Of a stretch of 64,000 nt of DNA, positions 54,355 through 62,720 are shown one piece after another; positions within the stretch are counted from its first letter, which is position 1, and each line of letters opens with the position of its first letter. The stretch covers positions 1 to 64,000 of the forward strand of contig CALRPU020000004.1 in assembly GCA_943370175.1 (NCBI GenBank), given 5' to 3'. The notes under the pieces were generated by a model, which searched no databases, was not told where the DNA came from, and was given only the letters and a program-made list of their open reading frames with translations. Source of the DNA: Ideonella_A intermedia_A. Lineage in GTDB: Bacteria > Pseudomonadota > Gammaproteobacteria > Burkholderiales > Burkholderiaceae_C. A program made the translations under genes and the position numbers.

Positions 54355-54974
54355 GCGGCCCGACTGGCAGGAACGCCCCCCTGGACACGGCCCCGCTGGC
54401 GGCCGCCGACACCGCCCTCGGTGCCGAGGCAACCGCCGACGAGACCGCGGCCGTCGACGCGCTGTTCGCACCGGCGGACCGGCCGGCGCAAGCGGCGCTG
54501 AGCGCGCACGACGCGATGTACCTGCGCCGCGCCATCGCGTTGTCGCGCACCGCGCGGGCGCGGGGCAACCGCCCCTTCGGCGCCGTGATCGCCACCGCCG
54601 ACGGCAAAGTGCTGGCCGAAGCCTGGTGCAACACCGCCGAGACCGGCGACTGCACCGGCCACGCCGAGACCAACGCGGTGCGCATGGCGTCGCCAACGCA
54701 CCCGCGCGAGCGCCTGGCGCAGGCCACGGTGTACTCGTCGGGCGAGCCCTGCGTGATGTGCGCCGGGGCGATTTTCTGGGGCAATGTGCGGCGCGTGGTC
54801 TATGGGATCGACGCGGTCAGCCTGCGGCGCTTCCGCGGCGAGCGGGGCGACCAGCGCGACGCTGAATTGGGCTGCCGCGACGTCTTCACCGCCTCGCCGC
54901 ACCCGGTGGAGGTGATCGGCCCGGCGCTGTTCGACGAAGCGGCGGCGGCGCAGGTGGGTGGCTGGAAGCTGTGA
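54351..54974 (+). CDS. Cytidine/guanine-deaminase-like zinc deaminase with N-terminal extension
   Basis: A 207-residue zinc deaminase, relative of the one at 45175. Motifs GHAETNAV (His and catalytic Glu) and EPCVMC (two Cys) are intact; NRPFGAVIATADGKVLAEA and NVRRVVYGIDAVSLRRF match bacterial guanine/tRNA-type deaminases. The first 45 residues are an Ala/Thr-rich extension without counterpart in the relative. The last residues contain extra Cys (ELGCRDVF). Starts within the stop of the binding-protein gene. Substrate unknown; deamination of the solute bound by the linked protein is the simplest idea. Confidence 0.88.
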   Translation: MSGPTGRNAPLDTAPLAAADTALGAEATADETAAVDALFAPADRPAQAALSAHDAMYLRRAIALSRTARARGNRPFGAVIATADGKVLAEAWCNTAETGDCTGHAETNAVRMASPTHPRERLAQATVYSSGEPCVMCAGAIFWGNVRRVVYGIDAVSLRRFRGERGDQRDAELGCRDVFTASPHPVEVIGPALFDEAAAAQVGGWKL

Positions 54975-55063
54975 GCCGGGCTGGGCAGCGCTGAGCGGCA
55001 ATCGGCCGGCCCTTCCGAAGCCTCGGTCGCCGCATCCGTCAAAGCGTCATCCAACGGGGCGCC

Positions 55064-56500
55064 TCAGCGCGGCCAACGCAATTCCACCGCGAACGGCTGA
55101 CCATCGGCACAAGGCCGCACCGACAGCACCCCACCCTGCGCCGAGGCCAGCTGGTCCACGATCGCCAAGCCCAGGCCACAGTGGCCCAGCTCGCCACGGG
55201 CTTCGTCCAGCCGCACAAAGGGTTGGCGGGCCTGCGCAAAGGCCGCGCGGCTCAGGCCCGGCCCGTGGTCTTCCACGCTGAGGCACCAGTGGGTGTCCTC
55301 GCCCACCAGGCGCAAATGCACGGGCGGTTGGCCGTGGGCCAGCGCGTTGCCCACCAAATTGTCCAGCACGCGTCGCAGCGCCATGGCCGGCCACTGCGGG
55401 CCCGTCGCCGACTGCGCGGCGGCGTCGGCCTCGAAGCTGACCGGGTCGCCCAGCGCGCGGCGCTCGTGCACCAGCGAGCTCAGCACCTCCACCGCCGCGC
55501 GCTGCGGGCCCGGCAGCAAACCGCCATCGCCTTGCACATAGGCCAGGAACTGGTCGACGATGTGCTGCAGCGCCATCAGGTCGGTTTCCATCGTGGCGGC
55601 CAGTGGCTCGTCGCACTGGGTCTCGATGCGCAGGCGCAGCCGCGCCAGCGGGGTGCGCAGGTCATGCGACACGCCGGCCAGCAGCTGCTGGCGCAGCGAC
55701 GCGGCCATCGCGTCCGCGTGCACCAGCGCGTTGAAGGCGGTCTCGACCTGACGGATCTCGCGGCTGGCCCGCGGGTCGGGCGCCAGAGGCTGCAGGCGCC
55801 CCGGGTGCGCGGCAATGCGCTGGGCCAGGCGGGTGATCGGGCGTTCGATCCAGTGCAGGCCGCCCATGATGGCCGCGAGCATGGCCAGGCCCAGCAGCAG
55901 CACGCCGGTCAGCACCGTGTCCAGCAATTCCTGGGGCAGCTGCGGCATCCGGCGGTCGATGCGCCAGGGCTCGCCACCCACCTCGAAATCAAAGTGGATG
56001 CGGCCCGGCTCGCCGGGCCCGAAACGGGTGCCCGGGCCCAGCTCCGACAACAACACCGCCCGCGCGGGGGGCGGCACGGTGTCGTCGTCCGCGGGCAGTT
56101 CCGGCGGACCGCCCGCGTGCGGCATCAGGCTGTTCAAGGCCGAGTCGCCCAGCCGCCCGAGCGGCGCGAGGGCGCTGACGGCGAGCGAGGTGGTGGGTGG
56201 CACGCGCAGCGGCGGTGGCGGGTTGGCGTCCTGGTCGCGGCGTTCCACCCGCATCGACAGGTCCGACAGGCGCAGGGCCAGCGCGTTGCGGTCCAGCGGG
56301 TCGGCGTAGCGCAGCACGGTCTGCGCGGTGCGCACCTGGGCGGCCAGCACGCGGGCGTGGTCCTCCATCAGCGGCACGCTCCACGAGCGCAGCACGGCCG
56401 CCTGCGCGGCCAGCGCCACCATGCCGACCGCGACCACGAGGATGGTGAACCGGCGACGCAGCGAGGCGGGTTGCCGCAACGCCGTGCGGGCCGAGGTCAT
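55064..56500 (-). CDS. Sensor histidine kinase, EnvZ-like
   Basis: Membrane sensor of 478 residues. Two membrane helices (about 17-37 and 190-213; TILVVAVGMVALAAQAAVL, LLLGLAMLAAIMGGL) flank a Pro-rich periplasmic domain of about 150 residues without a recognised fold. HAMP (IERPITRLAQRIAAHPG) leads to the H-box GVSHDLRTPLARLRLRIE, N-box RRVLDNLVGNALAHG, G1 SVEDHGPGL and G2 GHCGLGLAIVD. The H-box pattern and HAMP are EnvZ-like. The stop/start overlap with the regulator gene (four bases) shows coupling. The signal is unknown; a reduced efflux-type protein is encoded divergently. Confidence 0.93.
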   Translation of the reverse strand: MTSARTALRQPASLRRRFTILVVAVGMVALAAQAAVLRSWSVPLMEDHARVLAAQVRTAQTVLRYADPLDRNALALRLSDLSMRVERRDQDANPPPPLRVPPTTSLAVSALAPLGRLGDSALNSLMPHAGGPPELPADDDTVPPPARAVLLSELGPGTRFGPGEPGRIHFDFEVGGEPWRIDRRMPQLPQELLDTVLTGVLLLGLAMLAAIMGGLHWIERPITRLAQRIAAHPGRLQPLAPDPRASREIRQVETAFNALVHADAMAASLRQQLLAGVSHDLRTPLARLRLRIETQCDEPLAATMETDLMALQHIVDQFLAYVQGDGGLLPGPQRAAVEVLSSLVHERRALGDPVSFEADAAAQSATGPQWPAMALRRVLDNLVGNALAHGQPPVHLRLVGEDTHWCLSVEDHGPGLSRAAFAQARQPFVRLDEARGELGHCGLGLAIVDQLASAQGGVLSVRPCADGQPFAVELRWPR

Positions 56501-57225
56501 GGGCTGCGCTCGGTGACCGCCGGAACGAACATGTAGCCGTGCCCGCGGACGGTCTGCAAAAAGCGCGGCTGCGCGGGGTCGGGTTCGATGATGCGGCGCA
56601 GGCGCATCATGGCCACGTCCACCGTGCGCAGCTGCACCTCCTCGCCGCGCACGTGCGACACCGACATCAAGCGCTCGCGCGAGATGGGCACGCCCGGGCG
56701 GGCCACCAGCTCGGCCAGCAGCGCGTACTCCACCCCGCTGAGCATGCGCAAGGCGCCGGTGTCCACGTGCTGCAGGCTGCGCGCGGCCGGGGTGAAGCGG
56801 TGATCGCCGATGCGCATTTCGGGCAGTTGCAGCAAGGGGGTGCCGGGCAGCGTGGTGCTGCGCCTCAACACCGCGTGCACCCGCGCCAGCAGTTCACGCG
56901 CTGAGAACGGCTTGCCCAGGTAATCGTCGGCGCCCATCTCCAGGCCCAGCACGCGGTCGACCTCTTCAACGCGGGCCGTCAGCAAGATGATGGGCACGCG
57001 GTCGCCTTCGATGCGCAGCTGCCGGCAGGCCTGCAAGCCCGACATGCCGGGCAGCATGACGTCGAGCACGATCAGGTCCGGACGCAGGCGGTGCATGCGG
57101 CGCAGCATGTCCTCGGCGTTGGCCATGGCGGTCACGGTGAGGCCCTGTTTTTCCAGGTAGCTGCTCAGCATTTCGCGCAGCGCCGGGTCGTCCTCGACCA
57201 CGTATAGGTGGATCGGTTTGCTCAT
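56497..57225 (-). CDS. OmpR-family response regulator
   Basis: Transcription regulator of 242 residues partnered with the EnvZ-like kinase. Receiver domain 1-120 with Asp12/Asp13, the phosphoacceptor Asp55 in LIVLDVMLPG, and Lys of GKPFSARELL. The winged-helix DNA-binding domain (about 135-235) shows ISRERLMSVSHVRGEEVQLRTVD and QTVRGHGYMFVP. The arrangement and sequence style are typical OmpR. The 185-bp divergent region towards the next gene likely contains its promoter; no operator was identified. Confidence 0.95.
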   Translation of the reverse strand: MSKPIHLYVVEDDPALREMLSSYLEKQGLTVTAMANAEDMLRRMHRLRPDLIVLDVMLPGMSGLQACRQLRIEGDRVPIILLTARVEEVDRVLGLEMGADDYLGKPFSARELLARVHAVLRRSTTLPGTPLLQLPEMRIGDHRFTPAARSLQHVDTGALRMLSGVEYALLAELVARPGVPISRERLMSVSHVRGEEVQLRTVDVAMMRLRRIIEPDPAQPRFLQTVRGHGYMFVPAVTERSP

Positions 57226-57410
57226 GGCGACAAGCGTAGCGCGCTGCCCGGGGCCCTTGGCGCCGTAGCGCCCTGAATGTCACACCACGTCATCAAGCCC
57301 ACCCTGGCAGCAACCTGCCGTGGCCAGTGGCAACGTGCAATCAGGGTGGTCGGTCGGCCACAGGCCCGACCCTTCGATCCACCCCCACCTCGACGACCGC
57401 CGGACCAGCC

Positions 57411-58769
57411 ATGACCCCCACGACCCACCCGACGACCCCGCCGACCACCCGACCCACGCTCCGCGACCTGCCGGCGCAGACGCACCCGCCACACCCAGCG
57501 CCCGCGCCCGCGGCCCAACGCGCGCCATGGCGCCGCAGCGCGGCGGTGGAGCGGCCGCTCACCGTGGCCGCGCTGCTGTGCCTGGGCCTGCTCGGCGGCG
57601 CACCGGCCGGCGCCGCCGTGCCCACGGCCGACCACCGCCCCATGTTCAGCGAACGCCCACCGATGACGCCCTTGGCCACCCCCGACGTCGCGCCAGCCGC
57701 CCCGCGCAGCACCGCGTGGTGGATGGCCTTTGACGACGCCACCCTGAACCTGCTGGTGCAGCGCGCCGCCGAGCGCGAGCGCGGCTTGGCCTCGCTCGCC
57801 GGCACCGGCGGCGACACCCAGGGCGTCGAGCGCCAGGTGGTCGCCGCCTACCTGGGCGCGCGCGTGCTCAGCGCCCGTTGGCTGACCTTGAACGGCGTGC
57901 GGGAGGCCGCCGATCGGCAGCGCCAGCTGCTGACCGTCGGCAGTGGCCGTGGCACCGACGGTGGCGAGCCGGTCCCGCCGGCCACCACGTCGGCCACCCG
58001 CCCGGCTCAGCAGGCCACGCTGAACACCCTGGACGCTCGGCTGCGCACCGTCGAACAACTGCAAGCCGGCCTGGCCGGCGAACGCGACCGCTTGCTGAGC
58101 GCGCTGGCCGCGCACTGCGGCATCGAGCCCGTCGACCTCGCCGACATGCTGGCGCCGGTGCTGTCCAAGGTTCAGGTGCCGGTGTTTGCCTCGGGCGTGC
58201 CCAGCAAGCTGCCGCGCACGATCTTGCGCGCGCGCAGCGACGTGGCCCAGGCGGAGGCCGCCGCGCAGCGCTCGGCCCGGCTCAGCGGACAGCAGCAGGC
58301 GCAGGTCGTCGACTGGCTGCGCGAAGCGCAAGGCTGGATCGAGCCGGTGGCGGTCCCGTCGATGAGGAAGGTGTCGAGTGCGCCGCAGTCCATCGACCCC
58401 GACACCACCTCGACCGCCCGCAGCACCTCGGAAGCCCCGGCTCCGACCCAGGCCACGCCCGAACTGGACGCCCTGCGCCGACTGATGGCCCAGGCCACGC
58501 AAGAGGTGGCTCAGCAGCTGCGCCAGCTGAACGAGCGCGCGGCCGACCTGGCCGCCGAGTCCCAGCGCGCCGACACCACCCGCCTCGCCTACCTCGCCGC
58601 GCGAGATCGCCTGAAGACCGGCGAAGTCACCGAATGGCAGGTGCTGGAGCAGTACCAGCAGTTGCTGGCGGCGTCCGACCGCCAGGCCGCGGCCGGGGGC
58701 GAACTGGCCTTGGCCTGGTTGAAACTGGTCGCCAGCACCGGCGCGTCCGACCAGGTGCTGGTGCGCTGA
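57411..58769 (+). CDS. Reduced TolC/OEP-like protein (possible degenerate outer-membrane factor)
   Basis: A 452-residue protein with weak similarity to RND outer-membrane factors. A Thr/Pro-rich N-terminus is followed by a signal peptide (PLTVAALLCLGLLGGAPAGA); GTG at 57546 would place that signal at the N-terminus and is an alternative start. AWWMAFDDATLNLLVQRA resembles the first OEP helix start (W-W-x-x-F-x-D-x-x-L) and ILRARSDVAQAEAAAQRS resembles the RPDVAAAE motif. But the strand regions of the beta-barrel are missing or replaced by low-complexity segments (SIDPDTTSTARSTSEAP). It is probably not a functional channel; a periplasmic helical protein is possible. Adjacent to, and divergent from, ompR. 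Confidence 0.7.
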   Translation: MTPTTHPTTPPTTRPTLRDLPAQTHPPHPAPAPAAQRAPWRRSAAVERPLTVAALLCLGLLGGAPAGAAVPTADHRPMFSERPPMTPLATPDVAPAAPRSTAWWMAFDDATLNLLVQRAAERERGLASLAGTGGDTQGVERQVVAAYLGARVLSARWLTLNGVREAADRQRQLLTVGSGRGTDGGEPVPPATTSATRPAQQATLNTLDARLRTVEQLQAGLAGERDRLLSALAAHCGIEPVDLADMLAPVLSKVQVPVFASGVPSKLPRTILRARSDVAQAEAAAQRSARLSGQQQAQVVDWLREAQGWIEPVAVPSMRKVSSAPQSIDPDTTSTARSTSEAPAPTQATPELDALRRLMAQATQEVAQQLRQLNERAADLAAESQRADTTRLAYLAARDRLKTGEVTEWQVLEQYQQLLAASDRQAAAGGELALAWLKLVASTGASDQVLVR

Positions 58770-58815
58770 GTCCCCGGCCCCCCGCGGCCTTTGCCTGCTC
58801 GGGCAGAATTTGCCC

Positions 58816-60378
58816 GTGAGTTCAACAACGGCCCTGGTGTGGTTCAAGCGCGACCTGCGGCGGCGTGACCACGCGGCCCTGGCGGCCGCGCAGCAGCACC
58901 CCCGCGCCTTCGGCCTGCACGTGATCGAGCCGGCCTGGTTGAACAGCCCCGAATGCGACCCCCAGCACGTCGCCTTCGCGCTGGGCTGCCTGGCCGACCT
59001 GCGTCCGGCCCTGGCCGCCCGCGGCCTGACGCTGCTGGTGGAGGTGGGCGACGCGGTGGGCACGCTGGAACGGCTGTGGCAGCGCTGGCGCTTCACCCAC
59101 CTGATCAGCCACGAGGAAACCGGCACCGGCTGGAGCTACGCGCGCGACCTCGCCGTGGCCCGCTGGTGCCGCGGCCGCGACGTGGTCTGGCAGGAGCACC
59201 CGCAAACCGGCGTGGTGCGCCGGCTGCGCCACCGCAACGGCTGGGCCGGGCGTTGGGCGGCGCGCATGGACGCCGCGGAGGCGCCGTCGCAGCACGCGCG
59301 TTGGCACGCCCCCGAAGGCCTGGACCCCGCAGACCTGCCCGCCCTGAGCGACCTCGGCGTGCCGGCCCACGGCCGCGACCTGCAAGCCGCCGGCGAAGGC
59401 GCCGCCTGGGCCTGCCTGACGCAGTTCGTGGCGGGCGGCGGGCGCGGCTACCGGCGCGCACTGTCCAGCCCCTTGAGCGCCGAACAGGGCTGCAGCCGAC
59501 TCAGCCCCTACCTGGCCTTTGGCAGCCTGTCGATGCGCTGCGTGCACCAGGCCACCGAGGCCGCCATCGACGCCGCCCAGGCCAGCGGTCACCCGGACGA
59601 CCGCGCGCTGGCGCACGGGCTGCGGGGCTTTGCGGGCCGGCTGCGCTGGCACTGCCACTTCATGCAGAAGCTGGAAGACGAACCTGCCATCGAGTTCCGC
59701 AATTTCGCGCGCACCTGCGACGGCTTGCGCCCTGGTGACCTGCTGGGCGGCGCCGAGGACTTCGGTGATGAGTCAAACCGCCGCTTCGAGGCCTGGCGCA
59801 CCGGCCGCACCGGCTACCCGATGGTCGACGCCTGCATGCGCAGCCTGCTGGCCACCGGCTGGCTGAATTTCCGCATGCGGGCCATGCTCGTCAGCTTCGC
59901 CGCCTACCATCTGTGGCTGCACTGGCGCCGGCCCGGGCTGCACCTGGCGCGTCAGTTCCTGGACTTCGAGCCGGGCATCCACTGGAGCCAGATGCAGATG
60001 CAAAGCGGCACCACCGGCATCAACACGCTGCGCATCTACTCCCCGGCCAAGCAGCAGCGTGACCAGGACCCGAGCGGCGACTTCGTGCGTCGCTGGGTGC
60101 CCGAAATCGGCACGCCCGACTACCCGGCACCCGTCGTCGACGAGGCCACCGCGCTGCAGCACGCCAAGGCCGTGATGTACGGCCTGCGCCGCACCCCCGA
60201 GGCCCAGCGCGAAGCCGATCAGGTGCAGGATCGCCATGGCTCGCGCAAGGCGGGCCTGCCCTCCACCACCCGCCCGACGCGCCGTGCCAGCGCCGGCTCA
60301 GCGCCCGCGCGCGGCCGCACGGCGCGGGCCCAGGCGGCTGCGGCCGACACCGGTCAGCGCGACCTGTTCGACGACTGA
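58816..60378 (+). CDS. DNA photolyase/cryptochrome-family flavoprotein
   Basis: Light-dependent repair of pyrimidine dimers, or a cryptochrome-like role. N-terminal alpha/beta domain (TALVWFKRDLRRRDHAALAA) is followed by the FAD-binding helical domain: TGYPMVDACMRSLLATGWLN, RMRAMLVSFAAYHLWLHW and NTLRIYSPAKQQRDQDPSGD. The three Trp positions of the photolyase electron chain appear conserved (FEAWRTG, LWLHW, IHWSQM). About 70 basic, low-complexity residues extend the C-terminus. At about 520 residues the size is normal plus tail. Start is GTG at 58816 or TTG at 58810; a small inverted repeat (GGGCA/TGCCC, 58801-58815) covers the start region. Convergent with the M13 peptidase gene, 14 bp apart. 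Confidence 0.9.
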   Translation: MSSTTALVWFKRDLRRRDHAALAAAQQHPRAFGLHVIEPAWLNSPECDPQHVAFALGCLADLRPALAARGLTLLVEVGDAVGTLERLWQRWRFTHLISHEETGTGWSYARDLAVARWCRGRDVVWQEHPQTGVVRRLRHRNGWAGRWAARMDAAEAPSQHARWHAPEGLDPADLPALSDLGVPAHGRDLQAAGEGAAWACLTQFVAGGGRGYRRALSSPLSAEQGCSRLSPYLAFGSLSMRCVHQATEAAIDAAQASGHPDDRALAHGLRGFAGRLRWHCHFMQKLEDEPAIEFRNFARTCDGLRPGDLLGGAEDFGDESNRRFEAWRTGRTGYPMVDACMRSLLATGWLNFRMRAMLVSFAAYHLWLHWRRPGLHLARQFLDFEPGIHWSQMQMQSGTTGINTLRIYSPAKQQRDQDPSGDFVRRWVPEIGTPDYPAPVVDEATALQHAKAVMYGLRRTPEAQREADQVQDRHGSRKAGLPSTTRPTRRASAGSAPARGRTARAQAAAADTGQRDLFDD

Positions 60379-60392
60379 CGGCCGCGGCCGGG

Positions 60393-62519
60393 TCACCACA
60401 CCACGATCGGGTCGGCCGCCACCATGCGGTCGCCGGGTTGGCAGCCGAAAGCCTCGGCAAAGGCGGTCATGTTGCTCATCGGGCCCAGCACCCGGTAGCG
60501 CCCGGGCGAGTGCTGGCCGGTGCGCAGCTGGTTGACGAGGAACTCGTTGCGGTACTTGGTGCGCCACACCACCGCGTTGGCCATGAAAAAGCGCTGGGCC
60601 GGCGTCTGGCCGTCGATCAGCCCGGCGGGCTGCCCGGCGGCGCGCTGACGCGCCAGCGCGATCTGCAGGCCCTCAAACGCGATCTGCATGCCGCCCAGGT
60701 CCGACAGGTTCTCGCCCAGGGTCTGGCGGCCGTTGATGCGCTCGCCCGCCACAGGCTCGTAGGTGCTGTAAAGCGCGGCCACCCGGTCGGCGCGCTGCCG
60801 GTAGGCGTCGGCGTCGGCCGGCGTCCACCAGTCGCGCAGGTTGCCTTGGGCGTCGAACTGCCGGCCACGGTCGTCGAAGTGGTGCGTGATCTCGTGGCCG
60901 ATCACCATGCCAATGGCGCCGAAGTTGGTCGCGTCGTCGGCCTGCGGGTCGAAGAACGGCGGCTGCAGGATGCCCGCAGGGAAGACGATCTGGTTGCCGC
61001 TCGCCGCGAAGGCGTTGACGATGTGCGCGCTGGTGTTCCAGCGGCTGCGGTCGACCGGCTGGTCCAGCTCGGCCAGGCGCGACTTGAAGCGCCATTCGGC
61101 GGCGCGCAGCACGTTGCCCGCGTGGTCGTCGGGCCGCACCACCAGCCCCTCGTAGGTTTGCCAACGCGATGGCGCGCCGATCTTGGTGACCATGGCGTTC
61201 AGCTTGTCGAGCGCGCGGGCCTGGGTGGGCGGCGTCATCCACGGCGAGGCCTGGATGCGCCGGCGCATGCCTTCCTGGATGTCGGCCACCATCTGCAGCG
61301 AGCGGGCCTGGGCCTCGGCCGAGAAGGCGCGGCTCACGAAGAGCTCGCCCAGGGCCTCGGCCAGCGGCTCGCCGCCGTAACGGCCACCGATGGTGCTGAT
61401 GACCTCTTCGACCCGCGGCGGGCGCGCCTGCAGGCCGCGCACCGCCGTGCCGTGGTAGCGGTGGTGCGAGTCGGCCAGCGCGCGCGGCAGCTGGCCCGCC
61501 ACCGCGTCCAGCGTGCGCACGCGCAGGTAGTTGCGCCAGGTGCTCATGGGCGCGGTGGCGGCCAGTTGAGCCACGGCGCGGGCCAGGCCGGGCTGCCCCA
61601 GCACCACCGGCACGCCGTCGGTGCGGCCGCTCACGGTGGCCAGCAGCGCCCGCCAGTCGAGGCCTGGCGCCAACGCCTGCAGGCTGGCAGGGGTGTGCGG
61701 GTTGTAGGTGGCGTTGGGGTCGCGGCGCTGCACGTTGGTCATCGACGCGTCGGCCAACGCGGTCTCGAAGGCGATCAACGTGTCGACGGTGGCGCCGTCC
61801 GGCGCGGTGTCGGCGCCGGCACCGGCGGCACGCAGCAGCGTGGCGGCGTGGGCGCGGTAGGCGGCCTTCAGGCGCTGGGTGGTGGCGTCGTTGCGGGCGT
61901 AGTCGTCGCGGTCGGGCAAGCCCAGGCCGGCCTGCCCCACGGTCAACGCGTGGCGGTTGGCGTTCTTGGCGTCGGTGGCCACCGCAAACGCCAACGGCGC
62001 GGCAATGCCGCTGCGCGCCAGGTCGCCCAGCAAGGCCGGCAGGTCGGCCCGCTCGGCGCGGGCGATGCGGTCCAGCCACGGTGCCACCGAGCGCAGGCCG
62101 CCGCGCTCGATGCCGTCCAGGTCCATGCCGCTGCGGTAGTGGGCGGCCAGCAAACGCAGGCCGGGCGTGGACTGCCGGGCGGGGTCGGCGGCCAGGTCGG
62201 CCAGCGCCTGGGCCAGCAGGTCGTCGTTGCGCTGGCGCAGCGCTTCAAAGCTGCCGATGCGACCGCGGGCGGCGGGCAGGTCGGTGGCGCGGCGCCAGGC
62301 CTCGTTGACGTGGGCGTCGAAGTCGGTGCAGGCGGCGGGCGGGGAGGCCGTGGCGGTCGGCGCGGATGCCGAGGCGGATGCCGTCGCTGTCCCCGGCGTT
62401 GCCAACTCAGCGGCCTTGGCCGGGTCTCCCGCGGCCGCCAGCGCGGCGGCCAGGGCCAGCAGGACTGGCGCAGTGAGCATGAGACCCAATCGGGCGGGAC
62501 GGGCGGATGTCTGGCGCAT
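60393..62519 (-). CDS. M13-family (neprilysin/PepO-type) metallopeptidase, exported
   Basis: Zinc endopeptidase of 708 residues. A signal peptide (LGLMLTAPVLLALAAALAAAGD) and a Ser/Ala/Thr linker precede the domain. FDAHVNEAWRRATDLP starts the M13 N-domain. The zinc site is VIGHEITHHFDDRG (HExxH), the third ligand is in GENLSDLGGMQIAF (GENxxDxxG), and the C-terminal CQPGDRMVAADPIVVW contains the conserved CxPGD motif. NAFAASGNQIVFPAGILQPP is a typical substrate-site block. All catalytic elements are intact. It is divergent from the M36 peptidase gene (201-bp gap), so two secreted metallopeptidases are clustered here. Confidence 0.94.
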   Translation of the reverse strand: MRQTSARPARLGLMLTAPVLLALAAALAAAGDPAKAAELATPGTATASASASAPTATASPPAACTDFDAHVNEAWRRATDLPAARGRIGSFEALRQRNDDLLAQALADLAADPARQSTPGLRLLAAHYRSGMDLDGIERGGLRSVAPWLDRIARAERADLPALLGDLARSGIAAPLAFAVATDAKNANRHALTVGQAGLGLPDRDDYARNDATTQRLKAAYRAHAATLLRAAGAGADTAPDGATVDTLIAFETALADASMTNVQRRDPNATYNPHTPASLQALAPGLDWRALLATVSGRTDGVPVVLGQPGLARAVAQLAATAPMSTWRNYLRVRTLDAVAGQLPRALADSHHRYHGTAVRGLQARPPRVEEVISTIGGRYGGEPLAEALGELFVSRAFSAEAQARSLQMVADIQEGMRRRIQASPWMTPPTQARALDKLNAMVTKIGAPSRWQTYEGLVVRPDDHAGNVLRAAEWRFKSRLAELDQPVDRSRWNTSAHIVNAFAASGNQIVFPAGILQPPFFDPQADDATNFGAIGMVIGHEITHHFDDRGRQFDAQGNLRDWWTPADADAYRQRADRVAALYSTYEPVAGERINGRQTLGENLSDLGGMQIAFEGLQIALARQRAAGQPAGLIDGQTPAQRFFMANAVVWRTKYRNEFLVNQLRTGQHSPGRYRVLGPMSNMTAFAEAFGCQPGDRMVAADPIVVW

Positions 62520-62720
62520 GGGGTGAGGGCCGTGGGCCCAGTGACGTGCAATGCCCGCAGTGGATCAGAAATTGCCCAAGCCGACGGCGTGACGCACGCC
62601 ACAACCCACCAACCAACCCGGGATCGACGCCGGCGGCGCCAGGCGGCATCATTTGTGGGTCACAACCCAGGGCGGCCCCGATCGCCCACCGACCAACCAC
62701 CGACGCCCGAGGGAGCGCCC

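Noticed and set aside
58800..58816. Inverted repeat CGGGCA/TGCCCG at the photolyase start as a LexA-type or regulatory site
   Set aside because: It does not match the LexA consensus, and the arms are short.
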